Assembly: GCF_003852495.1 (NCBI RefSeq)
Contig: NZ_QAJI01000004.1
Span: forward strand, 66,124 to 130,123
DNA from: Taibaiella sp. KBW10
GTDB lineage: Bacteria; Bacteroidota; Bacteroidia; Chitinophagales; Chitinophagaceae
Direction of reading: 5' to 3'
DNA: 64,000 nt
The notes under the pieces are model-generated. The model was given only the letters and a program-made list of their open reading frames with translations. It had not been told where the DNA came from and made no database searches. Positions 6,511-15,572 of this stretch are shown here, one piece after another. Each line of letters opens with the position of its first letter. Positions within the stretch are counted from its first letter, which is position 1. The position numbers were made by a program, and so were the translations under genes.

Positions 6511-9500
6511 TTACTGAATGATTATTTTTTGTGTGGTACTGCTACCATCGCTGGATAAATGTAACATATACACACCTGCCGCAATCCCTTTTACATTGAT
6601 ATTTTTGGTGGTGGTACCTACATTACAATCAAAGGCATCTTTCAAGATGGTTTGTCCCAGTGTTGTGCTCAGTTCCATCTGTACTTTTCCTGTAAAGCCT
6701 TGTGCCTGTACTGTGAACGTACCATTGTTTGGATTAGGATATACACTCACATGCTTGCTTAAGTCCGCATCATTGATTTTTAATGGAGAACCAACTGTGA
6801 ATGAATAGAAAATCTGTGCACCAAAATCAGCACCAAAAGTTTTAAGTGTTTGTCCGTTATTACCATTTAAGATGGAGAAGGAACCACTGCCCTGAGCAGT
6901 AGATGCCCACCATTCCAAACCATCACCTACACCACCGGCACCATTATCGTCTAAGGTTAAGGTATAACAATTGTAAGGCAGGCTAAGAGTGTCGTTGTAA
7001 ATGGTATTGGCTGCCATTCCTGTTTTAGACAAAATTACATTGCCCGCAAGGTCTCTTATGGTCAACGTATTTTCCTGAGGCCTGTTATTGGTTTTCAATC
7101 GGATGATCACCTTTTGTGTTGGTAATACATCCGGAAGGTTGTATTTGGAATAACCGGTATCGTTTACAGCATATTCATCGGTGGTATTATTGACACCGGC
7201 TATTCTTGCAATAAAGCGATTCGTGTTATCACCCACCCAGAAAGCTGCTGTGTTTACAGGGAGGTCTACTACAGCCGTATCTAAAAACTTAAGATTACCG
7301 GTCCAGTTAAAGGTTTGCTCTTGACCACCGGACACTTTATATTTAATTACAGCTTGTGTCAGGTTGTTTTTGCCATCATTCCTTAAGATAACTTGTGGAT
7401 TCACACAAATAGGATTCATGCGGGATAAAACAAAAGCATCACTTGGTTTGCGGATACTATAGATTTCTGCATCATTATTTCTGCCCGGTGTTTTGTACTC
7501 AATCAGTTGCAGACCTACACGATAATTACCATTATACGTATTTTCATTACCTGCCGGAGCCGGTGCAATCTGGTAGTCAAGGTTGATCGATCCGCTGTTG
7601 ATGTATTGGGATACATTCATGTCATGTGATTCGATAATGTCTCCCGGACACCATCCCTCACGACGGTATACCCAGGTACCTCCTTGCGGGAAAATTGGGT
7701 TTACAGAACAATCAGTGCGCTCGATACGGAAGGTCTTAATGGTTTGTCCATTCGATTTGTAGAAATGATCATTATACATAAACTCACAACAACCATTAGG
7801 GTAGGAAGGGCCGGCATTTTCTGCACCGCCATGACCACTGATATAGCTTCTGAATTTAGCTTGATTCGTTCCTGTTTTTAAGCTGATGTTTTTGGGAGAT
7901 AATACGTTTTCTGTAACAATAGATCCGTAGGTATAGCTGCCATGGCCATTTTGTGTCCAGGGTTGCGTCACATGGTTAACTTCTGCCGGAGGATCACCTT
8001 TGATGAAGGCAAATTTCACATCCTGAAGCTCTTGTGTGCTACCCACCTCAAGGTCTACCGTATCTTGTAACAGTTGATAGTAATCGGTAACGTCATAAAT
8101 ACGGGTACGGCCATTGCCCAGGCTCAGGTTAATGCCATAAGGAGATATACTGCGGCCGATTTCATACTGTACGGTATTGCTATACCAGTTGATGGTGTTA
8201 TTGTTTAACAGATTTGCTGAAGGGTTCAGGGTAGAATCCACCAGCACATTATTTAAGTAGGTATAGCTGTATTTTTTGGTCCATACCTTCATCGTATCTG
8301 TGCAGATTGCGGGGTTTACCGGGGAATTGTCGCTGATAATGTGATTTGCACCAGGATTACCATAGATATATACCGTTGTTGGTGCCAGGAATACCGTATC
8401 GGTTACCAGTACAGAATCTAAACTAGTGGTATAAGTATTGCGCTCAAACTGAATTTGCGGGCGCCAGTTTAAAGGCTGGGCATTGTAATAATAATCTCTT
8501 GGTTTTACTTTTTGCCACCACAGGTTGCTGTTGATGTCTCCCTGAGGTTGACCAACCGGAGAGGCATCCTGTACACTGAAGCTGCTGCCACTATTGATTT
8601 TATAGTCTGCTTTCAAATGGCTGTATTGCGGATGGCTTGCCGTGATGTCTTTACCAACCCATGCTTTGATTTCTGCATCGGAAAGTTTTTTATCCCAAAT
8701 ACGTAAGTGCGATAATTTACCCAAATAGTTATAGCCCCCTTCTCTGGATTCACCCAAAAAGAAATCGGCATTATCATTGTTAATTGAGGTGTTCAGGCCT
8801 GTTTTACGTTTGGTAAACACCAGCTTGCCATTCATGTAAAAGCGGATCGTATCCGTTGCATAAGTAATGGTCAGTTGTTTCCATGCATTTTTAGTATTCG
8901 GGCCGGAGAAAATTCCTTCGCCACTTGCAGCGGAACTCCACATGTTTAAACGATAGTTATTGTTCGGGCTTGTGGTACGCATGGTGAAATCGGCATTGTT
9001 TAAGCCGCGGCGTCCGGCACTGAACAGCGTACCTTCTGGCGAGATAAACGAATCCACATTCATCCATAACTCATACGTGCGCGGAGCTGTTCCGGTAAAC
9101 ATATTCAGGTTGCGCGGAAAACGGACGTTACCTCCTGAATTTTGAAAAGTGCTTAAGCTGTAATTTCCGGTAATACTATACAGACCGGCAGGGTAGGTGG
9201 TATTGTCTCCCATTAAATTATTAGCTGTGGCAGTACTGTTGTTGTCAAAAGAAAAATCGATCAGCAAATGTGCTGTACCATTCCAGTTAAACGGTGTGTT
9301 GAACTGAAAATTATTAAGCCCTGCTGTGGTCACCACCCGGTTGAAGTTATAGACCCTGGTCAGGGTATCGACTTCCATGGCATTCACACTAAAGCTATCA
9401 TAAGGTACTTGTCTGATGCGGATTTGCAGGTTATTGATGGTGGCACTGGCACCTTGGAAGTTAAGTTTAATACCAGTTATATTTCCTGCAGTCATTCCTG

Positions 9501-10035
9501 ATGCGGTCAGTTCGGAAGCCTTCCAGATAAACTGTGCTCTTTCTTTACCCACGGCAAGATTGAAGGGGTGAGGCTGTGCCGTAGTGGCGGTACCTACTGT
9601 GAAATTGCTTGCAGCCGTATTGGTCGGGATGGTATTATAAATATAAGACTTATACAGATTGTAATGCGGAGTGTTTGCATATCGCAAGGTATCCGGGCTG
9701 GATCCGTCATACAATTTAAAATAACGGCCGGTCTTTGCCGTTGAGTCTAAGATACCGCGATGGTCGTATATATTATTGAAATAAATATAATCCCACTCAC
9801 CACACGCATAATTGCCATCACCTGAAACGGTAGGATAGCATTTGATATTAAAATACATCAAAATCTTTCGGTAATTTTCATTAGCCGTCGGGAAATTGAA
9901 TTTGGCTCTTCTTGTCCACAATGAGTCGAATGTGTAGGTCTGCACCCATGTGGTATCCTGAGCATTTGTTTTGGCAAGCGGTAGTAGCATAGCCAATACC
10001 AACACAAAACATAAGGAGTAATTAATTTTTTTCAT
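6511..10035 (-). CDS. T9SS-secreted PNGase F-like protein with inserted LamG domain
   Basis: An 1174-residue secreted protein. Residues 1-25 are a signal peptide ending TNAQ. The PNGase F signature starts with ACGEWDYIYF (77-86). A long insertion follows, including a laminin-G/concanavalin-like domain (~312-470, TAPRTYELWMNV to HLRIWDKKLSD). The PNGase F fold then resumes with ISPYGINL (~630), ISGHGG and GCCEF with E751, and GWCPGD (794-799). A T9SS type-A sorting domain closes it (VSVYPNPNNGTFTV to YMLHLSSDGSSTTQKIIIQ). D82 and E751 match in position acidic residues used by PNGase F to remove N-glycans, so amidase activity is plausible but unproven. It is exported by Sec, then T9SS. Confidence 0.85.
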   Translation of the reverse strand: MKKINYSLCFVLVLAMLLPLAKTNAQDTTWVQTYTFDSLWTRRAKFNFPTANENYRKILMYFNIKCYPTVSGDGNYACGEWDYIYFNNIYDHRGILDSTAKTGRYFKLYDGSSPDTLRYANTPHYNLYKSYIYNTIPTNTAASNFTVGTATTAQPHPFNLAVGKERAQFIWKASELTASGMTAGNITGIKLNFQGASATINNLQIRIRQVPYDSFSVNAMEVDTLTRVYNFNRVVTTAGLNNFQFNTPFNWNGTAHLLIDFSFDNNSTATANNLMGDNTTYPAGLYSITGNYSLSTFQNSGGNVRFPRNLNMFTGTAPRTYELWMNVDSFISPEGTLFSAGRRGLNNADFTMRTTSPNNNYRLNMWSSAASGEGIFSGPNTKNAWKQLTITYATDTIRFYMNGKLVFTKRKTGLNTSINNDNADFFLGESREGGYNYLGKLSHLRIWDKKLSDAEIKAWVGKDITASHPQYSHLKADYKINSGSSFSVQDASPVGQPQGDINSNLWWQKVKPRDYYYNAQPLNWRPQIQFERNTYTTSLDSVLVTDTVFLAPTTVYIYGNPGANHIISDNSPVNPAICTDTMKVWTKKYSYTYLNNVLVDSTLNPSANLLNNNTINWYSNTVQYEIGRSISPYGINLSLGNGRTRIYDVTDYYQLLQDTVDLEVGSTQELQDVKFAFIKGDPPAEVNHVTQPWTQNGHGSYTYGSIVTENVLSPKNISLKTGTNQAKFRSYISGHGGAENAGPSYPNGCCEFMYNDHFYKSNGQTIKTFRIERTDCSVNPIFPQGGTWVYRREGWCPGDIIESHDMNVSQYINSGSINLDYQIAPAPAGNENTYNGNYRVGLQLIEYKTPGRNNDAEIYSIRKPSDAFVLSRMNPICVNPQVILRNDGKNNLTQAVIKYKVSGGQEQTFNWTGNLKFLDTAVVDLPVNTAAFWVGDNTNRFIARIAGVNNTTDEYAVNDTGYSKYNLPDVLPTQKVIIRLKTNNRPQENTLTIRDLAGNVILSKTGMAANTIYNDTLSLPYNCYTLTLDDNGAGGVGDGLEWWASTAQGSGSFSILNGNNGQTLKTFGADFGAQIFYSFTVGSPLKINDADLSKHVSVYPNPNNGTFTVQAQGFTGKVQMELSTTLGQTILKDAFDCNVGTTTKNINVKGIAAGVYMLHLSSDGSSTTQKIIIQ

Positions 10036-10130
10036 AGTTTGTTAACGTTTGATTTAAAAATATGACTTACGAAAATAACATATTTTTTTATATTATTTAA
10101 GAATTCTTTTGCTTCCCGATACAGCGGTTA

Positions 10131-10181
10131 TAGACAAAGAAAATGCAGCAGGTAATAAGCCTGCTGCATTTTCTTTGTCTA
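10131..10181 (-). terminator. Terminator of lon
   Basis: A perfect 22-bp stem (10131-10152 with 10160-10181) and a 7-base loop, about 45 bases past the lon stop on the minus strand. The AT-rich outer part supplies the U tract. Confidence 0.85.
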
Positions 10182-10224
10182 AATATTATTGATTACCTAA
10201 TATGGCAATCGAAGGGAAAGCGCA

Positions 10225-12636
10225 TTATCTTTTCAATAAAGCCAATTCCAAAACCTCTTTCATTTCAGTCACATAATGAAATTTTAATCCTTTGATAAAA
10301 GAAGGGGTGATCTCTTCAATATCGCTTCTGTTTTGGGCACAAAGAATAATTTCTTTCGCACCGGAGCGTTTTGCCGCCAATACTTTTTCCTTAATGCCTC
10401 CTACAGGAAGCACCTGCCCGCGAAGGGTAATCTCGCCGGTCATGGCAAGACGACTGCGTACTTTGCGTCCCGTAAAGGCAGAAGCAAGTGAGGTCAGCAT
10501 CGTGATGCCGGCACTTGGGCCATCTTTGGGTTGCGCCCCTTCAGGTACATGGATGTGTACATTGGTTTCTTCAAAGCGTTCGACAGGAATATTGTATGTG
10601 GCTCCATGTGCTTTCAGATAAGATAAAGCGGTTGTGGCACTTTCCTTCATGACATTACCGAGATTGCCCGTTAAGGTGAGTCCGCCCTTGCCTTTGCTTA
10701 AAATCGTTTCAATAAATAAGATATCGCCGCCTACATAAGTCCAGGCCAGCCCCATCACAATACCCGGTATATTAACGCTGGCATATTCATCATTCATATA
10801 CACTGGCTTACCCAGAGAGTCCTGGATAAACGCGGCGCTGATCGCCGGGTTTACTTTTTTATTGGTGGCTACATCCATCGCTACATGGCGCATGACCCCT
10901 GCAATCTTACGATCCAGTTCCCGCACACCCGATTCTCTGGTGTAGCTTTCTATAATTTGTTGCAATACATTATTGCTAAAGTTGAGCTTCAGATTGGCTA
11001 AACCGTGCGCTTCTTTTTGTTTGGGAATGAGGTGCTTTTTCGCAATCTCAATTTTCTCTTCAATGGCATAACCACTCAGGTTGATCACTTCCAGCCGGTC
11101 TCTTAATGCCGGAGGAATGGCACCCAGGTTGTTTGCTGTAGCGATGAACAGGACTTTTGACAGGTCATATTCCAGTTCCAGGTAGTTATCATAAAAAGAG
11201 TGGTTTTGCTCAGGGTCCAGGATCTCCAGCATTGCAGAGCTAGGATCTCCTTTAAAGTCTTTACCCAATTTATCAATCTCATCAAGGATAAAAACCGGAT
11301 TGGATGATTTTGCTTTTTTTAGTGACTGTATGATCCTTCCCGGCATGGCACCAATATAGGTTTTACGGTGTCCGCGCAATTCGCTTTCATCGCTTACCCC
11401 GCCTAAGCTCAGGCGCACAAATGTTCTATTGATCGCTTTAGCAATCGAATGTGCCAAAGACGTTTTACCAATACCCGGAGGGCCTACAAAACACAAGATC
11501 GGCGACTTCATGTCTCCTTTTAGTTTCAATACAGCCAGGTATTCCAGGATGCGTTCTTTGATTTTCTCCATACCGAAATGATCACCGTCCATTACTTGCA
11601 TTACCTTTTTAAGGTCATATTTGTCGGTAGTGAACTCATTCCAGGGCAATTCCAGCATCAGTTCGGCATGATTATACACCACTGAATAATCCGGGGTGCT
11701 TGGATGCATGCGTTCCAGCTTTTCAATATCTTTATAAAAGGCTTCTGCCGTTTTCTCATTCCATAGTTTTGCTTCTCCACGTTTTCTCAGGTCAGACAGT
11801 TCCTTTTCATTACCATCATTCAGCTCATCCTTAATTGATTTCAGTTGTTGCTGTAAGAAGTATTCTCTTTGCTGTTTGTCCATCTCACCGCGTGCCTTAT
11901 TGGTGATCTCGTTTTTGAGTTCGGCCATCTGCAAATCCGCTTGTAAGAGTGTAAAAAGATTTGCGGTACGTTCTCTTATGTCATTGATTTCCAGCAATCT
12001 TTGCTTTTCAATTAATTTAGTATCCAGATTCGTCGCGATAAAATGGATTAGGAAAGAATGGCTTTCGATGTTTTTGAGCATCATACCCGTTTCGATCTGA
12101 ATATTGGGCGATAATTGTACAATACGCTCGGCAATATCCTTCATAGAAGAAATCATTGCGTCATATTCTTTATCCACCTTCGGAAACTTATCTTCCAGGT
12201 ATTTGACCTCGGCCTTAAGATAAGGGCTATCCTGAGTATACTTCTTTATTTCGAAGCGCATTCTGCCCATGATGAACAGGGTCGTATTGCCATCGGGTAG
12301 TTTGATCTGTTTAATGATCTTGGCAACCGTACCTACAGAATATATTTCTTCAGTGGTTGGATTTTCATTATTAGAATCCTGCTGTGCCAGCACCCCGATA
12401 AAACCATCTCCTTTCTGCACTGCCTCAATCGCTTGCAGCGATTTATCTCTGGCTACCGTAATCGGAAGGACTACATTCGGAAATAAGACCGTATTGCGCA
12501 GGGCAATAATCGGCAATTCTTTAGGGAGTTTCTTTTTATCTTCTTCCTGAATTTCCATTTCTCCAAGGGGGACTATGGGCAGAAATTCCAAATCGTTCGT
12601 GTTGCTATTTTGTATTAAGTCCTTAAAATTCATCAA
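10225..12636 (-). CDS. lon: ATP-dependent Lon protease
   Basis: An 803-residue cytoplasmic AAA+ protease that degrades misfolded and regulatory proteins. The N-terminal substrate-binding domain (~40-235, [13 protein letters not shown]) is followed by a coiled coil. The ATPase has Walker A GPPGIGKT at 385-392 and Walker B FILDEIDK. The C-terminal peptidase has its catalytic serine S708 in KDGPSAG and lysine K751 in GGIKEK. All key residues are intact, so it should be active. It is transcribed alone, with a strong terminator behind it. The upstream region contains palindromes that could bind a stress regulator. Confidence 0.97.
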   Translation of the reverse strand: MMNFKDLIQNSNTNDLEFLPIVPLGEMEIQEEDKKKLPKELPIIALRNTVLFPNVVLPITVARDKSLQAIEAVQKGDGFIGVLAQQDSNNENPTTEEIYSVGTVAKIIKQIKLPDGNTTLFIMGRMRFEIKKYTQDSPYLKAEVKYLEDKFPKVDKEYDAMISSMKDIAERIVQLSPNIQIETGMMLKNIESHSFLIHFIATNLDTKLIEKQRLLEINDIRERTANLFTLLQADLQMAELKNEITNKARGEMDKQQREYFLQQQLKSIKDELNDGNEKELSDLRKRGEAKLWNEKTAEAFYKDIEKLERMHPSTPDYSVVYNHAELMLELPWNEFTTDKYDLKKVMQVMDGDHFGMEKIKERILEYLAVLKLKGDMKSPILCFVGPPGIGKTSLAHSIAKAINRTFVRLSLGGVSDESELRGHRKTYIGAMPGRIIQSLKKAKSSNPVFILDEIDKLGKDFKGDPSSAMLEILDPEQNHSFYDNYLELEYDLSKVLFIATANNLGAIPPALRDRLEVINLSGYAIEEKIEIAKKHLIPKQKEAHGLANLKLNFSNNVLQQIIESYTRESGVRELDRKIAGVMRHVAMDVATNKKVNPAISAAFIQDSLGKPVYMNDEYASVNIPGIVMGLAWTYVGGDILFIETILSKGKGGLTLTGNLGNVMKESATTALSYLKAHGATYNIPVERFEETNVHIHVPEGAQPKDGPSAGITMLTSLASAFTGRKVRSRLAMTGEITLRGQVLPVGGIKEKVLAAKRSGAKEIILCAQNRSDIEEITPSFIKGLKFHYVTEMKEVLELALLKR

Positions 12637-12665
12637 AAATATTTTTTTTCGTCTTGAGTTATGTA

Positions 12666-12708
12666 TGACAAGATGTCAATATTGCAGACAATTCCCTAGA
12701 ATATTGAC
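12666..12708. promoter_or_regulatory. Palindromic elements in the lon / barrel-protein intergenic region
   Basis: Two overlapping inverted repeats: TGACA-AGA-TGTCA (12666-12678), and GTCAATATT (12675-12683) with AATATTGAC (12700-12708) across 16 bases. They lie 30-70 bases upstream of lon. They are not GC-rich and no T run follows, so they are not a terminator. An operator for lon is possible; no regulator is identified. Confidence 0.4.
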
Positions 12709-12759
12709 GTATACCTTATAGGGTTCAATTAATATGCCAAAAATATATTGCTGAAATAA

Positions 12760-12791
12760 TTTCAGTATTTTAAATTAGGCATTTACTTTTG
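12760..12791 (+). promoter_or_regulatory. Promoter of the barrel-protein gene
   Basis: A perfect -7 element TACTTTTG (12784-12791) lies 16 bases before the ATG, with a weak TTTC -33 element 20 bases upstream. The mRNA would have a very short leader. Confidence 0.5.
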
Positions 12792-12806
12792 TAGAAAATA
12801 ACGATT

Positions 12807-13523
12807 ATGAAAAAACTAATTACAGCGTCTTTAGCAATGTTGTGTATGCATGCTGCTTATGCTCAGGAACCTGCTCCCGAAAAAGCATCAAGAAGCCACT
12901 ATGCCAATAAAAAGGGTAAAATAGGATCAGTATATATGTCTACACAAATGGACGGTTACATTTTGTCTACTGCCATGATGGAAAAAGGAGCTAGTACTAA
13001 ATGGACGACGCCTCGTTTTACTGCATTTTTGCATATCGGTGCTACAGCCCATATTAATTTTAATGATAATTTTGGTTTGTTTAGCGGATTAGGGGTTAAA
13101 AACATTGGTTTTATTGAGAAATTTAGTGGTAATGACTCTACCGTAAAACGCCGTGTATATACTATCGGCATTCCTTTAGGGATTAAAGTTGGTAATATGT
13201 CTGGTACGTATGCTATGTTAGGTGGGGGTTTAGATATTCCATTCCACTTTAAAGAAAAGGGATTTGTAAAGAGAAGTAGTAAAGTAAAGCAAACGGAATG
13301 GTTTAGCCAGCGTAATGAGACCCTGATGCCTTATGTATTCGTAGGGGCTCATTTCAAACCCGGCGTGAATCTGAAATTGCAATATTACCCGACCAATTTC
13401 CTGAATACTGATTTTAAACAAACGGTAAATAATGTTACGACACAACCTTATGCCGGTTATAAGGTGAACCTGGCCATGGTTACTTTAGGAATTGATATTC
13501 CTTATCGTCCTAAATTTGATTAA
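12807..13523 (+). CDS. Outer-membrane beta-barrel protein (PorT-like)
   Basis: A 238-residue exported protein with a clear signal peptide (MKKLITASLAMLCMHAAYAQ). The rest alternates polar and apolar residues in strand-like segments with glycine turns, such as FGLFSGLGVKNIGF, GIPLGIKVGN and YAMLGGGLDI. That pattern fits the Bacteroidota 'outer membrane beta-barrel' family (PF13568-like). Function is unknown; members include porins and T9SS accessory proteins, but nothing ties this one to the T9SS. It is transcribed alone, between its own promoter and terminator. Confidence 0.78.
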   Translation: MKKLITASLAMLCMHAAYAQEPAPEKASRSHYANKKGKIGSVYMSTQMDGYILSTAMMEKGASTKWTTPRFTAFLHIGATAHINFNDNFGLFSGLGVKNIGFIEKFSGNDSTVKRRVYTIGIPLGIKVGNMSGTYAMLGGGLDIPFHFKEKGFVKRSSKVKQTEWFSQRNETLMPYVFVGAHFKPGVNLKLQYYPTNFLNTDFKQTVNNVTTQPYAGYKVNLAMVTLGIDIPYRPKFD

Positions 13524-13548
13524 AATATCGTTTAAGACCTTATTTTGA

Positions 13549-13601
13549 AAGTGGTTTGTGTATGCAGTAAGCTTGGTTTACGGTACACAAATCACTTTTT
13601 T
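13549..13601 (+). terminator. Terminator of the barrel-protein gene
   Basis: A 14-bp stem with one G-U pair (13549-13562 with 13584-13597), followed by a run of T. The def gene starts 44 bases later; a -7 element TACCTTTG at 13606-13613 restarts transcription there. Confidence 0.75.
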
Positions 13602-13644
13602 ATGTTACCTTTGCCCACTTATTATACATAGAATAACATTTTAG

Positions 13645-14223
13645 ATGATTTTACCAATTGTAGCCTACGGACATCCTGTACTGAGAAAAGTATGTGCTGA
13701 TATAGACGCAAATTACCCTGATTTAAAAAAGTTGATTGCCGATATGTGGGAAACCATGTACCACAGCAACGGAGTAGGGGTTGCCGCTCCACAGATCAAT
13801 AAAGCAATACGTTTGTTTGTGATTGATACAGAACAAATTGTAGAAAATTTTGATGAGGAAGACCGTAAGGAATACCCTAATGAAAAACCGATAAAAAGCG
13901 TTTTTATTAATGCACATGTTGTGCGTATGGAAGGCGATGAATGGGCGTATAACGAAGGTTGTCTGAGTATCCCGAAAATAAGAGAAGATGTGATGCGTCC
14001 CTCCAAGGTAACTTTAGCTTATCTTGACGAAAACTTTGCTGCTCAGGAAAAAACATTTGACGGCATCACCGCCCGGGTGATCATGCATGAATATGACCAT
14101 ATTGACGGAAAATTATTTATCGATTATCTGGCACCGATTAAAAAACGCCTGATCAAGAAAAAATTAGACGATATTTCGAAAGGAAAAGTAAGCATGGGAT
14201 ACAGAATGATCTATCCTAAATAA
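13645..14223 (+). CDS. def: Peptide deformylase
   Basis: Metalloenzyme that removes the formyl group from the N-terminal Met of new proteins. At 192 residues it has normal length. All three motifs are present: GVGVAAPQ (43-50), EGCLSIP with the metal-ligand C106, and HEYDHIDG with ligands H148 and H152 and catalytic E149. It is followed after 20 bases by a small membrane protein, with which it probably shares a transcript. The family is essential in bacteria. Confidence 0.96.
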   Translation: MILPIVAYGHPVLRKVCADIDANYPDLKKLIADMWETMYHSNGVGVAAPQINKAIRLFVIDTEQIVENFDEEDRKEYPNEKPIKSVFINAHVVRMEGDEWAYNEGCLSIPKIREDVMRPSKVTLAYLDENFAAQEKTFDGITARVIMHEYDHIDGKLFIDYLAPIKKRLIKKKLDDISKGKVSMGYRMIYPK

Positions 14224-14243
14224 TCATATTTTTAAAATATAGA

Positions 14244-14636
14244 ATGAAAAATTTCATCAATAATTTTTTCAGCAGGCCACCAGTTATTTTTCCTTTGGTG
14301 GCTTGTTTTTTGCTATTCCTGACTTTTAACGAAGCACAGCTGTTTTTGCTTAGTGAAGATACTGCGGCTATCTTTAAAGTACGTCCTATCTTAATGGCCA
14401 TGATGACCGTTTTTTGGATAGGGGCTACCTTATTTCATAAATGGGGCGCTTTAGGTTTTCTGATCCTTACAGCGGTTACCGTAGGGATCTATTTTTTCAT
14501 GCCGGGTTCGGAATTTAAACAGCTATTGGGTAATGTGCTTATGTTGAGAATTCCTTATGATGGCAAAGTATTCCCCATACCGATGAGCATTATTTTCTCC
14601 TTTGCTATTTTATACTATTTCAGAAAAATGGAATGA
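14244..14636 (+). CDS. Small integral membrane protein, 130 aa
   Basis: Not a family I can name with confidence. About four hydrophobic segments are visible (PLVACFLLFLTF; RPILMAMMTVFWIGATLF; GALGFLILTAVTVGIYFFM; MSIIFSFAILYYF), so it is an inner-membrane protein with short loops. Its stop overlaps the start of the next gene (ATGA), which implies translational coupling to the metal-complex-binding protein. It may assist that protein or simply share regulation. Confidence 0.7.
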   Translation: MKNFINNFFSRPPVIFPLVACFLLFLTFNEAQLFLLSEDTAAIFKVRPILMAMMTVFWIGATLFHKWGALGFLILTAVTVGIYFFMPGSEFKQLLGNVLMLRIPYDGKVFPIPMSIIFSFAILYYFRKME

Positions 14637-15415
14637 GGTATTCAGGACAAGATATGATGGGCAATACAATTGTTCTGGAACAAAAGCCGGAGCGGATTGT
14701 TTCACTTGTGCCTTCGCAGACAGAATTGTTGTTTGACCTGGGTCTCGATCAGGAAGTGGTGGGCATTACCAAATTTTGCCTGCATCCCGAGTCCTGGTTT
14801 AGGACGAAAAGCAGGGTAGGCGGTACAAAGACGGTACATTTTGACCGCGTGAAAGCGCTGCAGCCTGACCTGATTATTGCCAATAAAGAGGAAAATGTAA
14901 AAGAACAGATCGAGGCATTACAATCCCTTGCCCCTGTTTGGTTGAGTGACATAAAGTGTGTGGAAGATAATCTCGAAATGATAAGCCATATTGGCGAACT
15001 GACACAGACTATGGACAAAGCAAGTGTCCTGATTGAAAAAATTAAAACCGGTTTTGCCCAACTGCCCATTATGCCGGTGCAAGGCCGTAAGGTTGCTTAC
15101 CTGATCTGGTATAATCCTATCATGGTTGCCGGTGCGGATACCTTTATTCATGACCTTTTATCAAGGATAGGATTGGATAATGTTTTTGTTGCAGATCCAC
15201 GCTATCCGGAGCAAACCTGGGCACAATTACAAGTAGCACAACCCGAATATTTATTACTCAGTTCTGAGCCCTTTCCCTTTTCCCAAAAACACCTTCAGAT
15301 TTTTCAGGAAAAGCTGCCGCATGCCAAAATTATGCTGGTAGACGGGGAGCTCTTTAGTTGGTATGGCAGTAGGATGCAATATGCTGTGCCATATTTTAAA
15401 AGTATCTTTTCTTGA
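14633..15415 (+). CDS. BtuF-like helical-backbone metal-complex binding protein
   Basis: A 260-residue protein of the type III periplasmic-binding fold (TroA/BtuF/FhuD). Typical features are the start PERIVSLVPSQTELLFDLGL, VGITKFCLHP, a LQPDLIIANKEEN half and a C-terminal YLLLSSEPFPF lobe. Relatives bind cobalamin, haem or iron-siderophore complexes for ABC import. No signal peptide or lipobox is present at the start, and the ATG overlaps the upstream stop, so it appears cytoplasmic as written. No permease or ATPase gene is adjacent. Cobalamin binding is the usual database label for such proteins but is not shown here. Confidence 0.8.
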   Translation: MRYSGQDMMGNTIVLEQKPERIVSLVPSQTELLFDLGLDQEVVGITKFCLHPESWFRTKSRVGGTKTVHFDRVKALQPDLIIANKEENVKEQIEALQSLAPVWLSDIKCVEDNLEMISHIGELTQTMDKASVLIEKIKTGFAQLPIMPVQGRKVAYLIWYNPIMVAGADTFIHDLLSRIGLDNVFVADPRYPEQTWAQLQVAQPEYLLLSSEPFPFSQKHLQIFQEKLPHAKIMLVDGELFSWYGSRMQYAVPYFKSIFS

Positions 15416-15473
15416 TTTGGCAAAAAAAGGTTTTTTTGCGACTTTTTGGCACGTATCAAAATTTTGCATAAAA

Positions 15474-15504
15474 TTTGAGATTGTAAACATAATAATTAAC
15501 TTCG
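15474..15504 (+). promoter_or_regulatory. Promoter of secA
   Basis: TTTG (15474-15477), 19 bases, then TAACTTCG (15497-15504), one mismatch from the Bacteroidota -7 consensus. The predicted start near 15511 gives a leader of about 62 bases. Confidence 0.65.
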
Positions 15505-15572
15505 CAACACTTTATTTAACCGCAAAAGTGTTATCAATTATAAGGCGGTAACCATTATCAAACACAGCAAAG

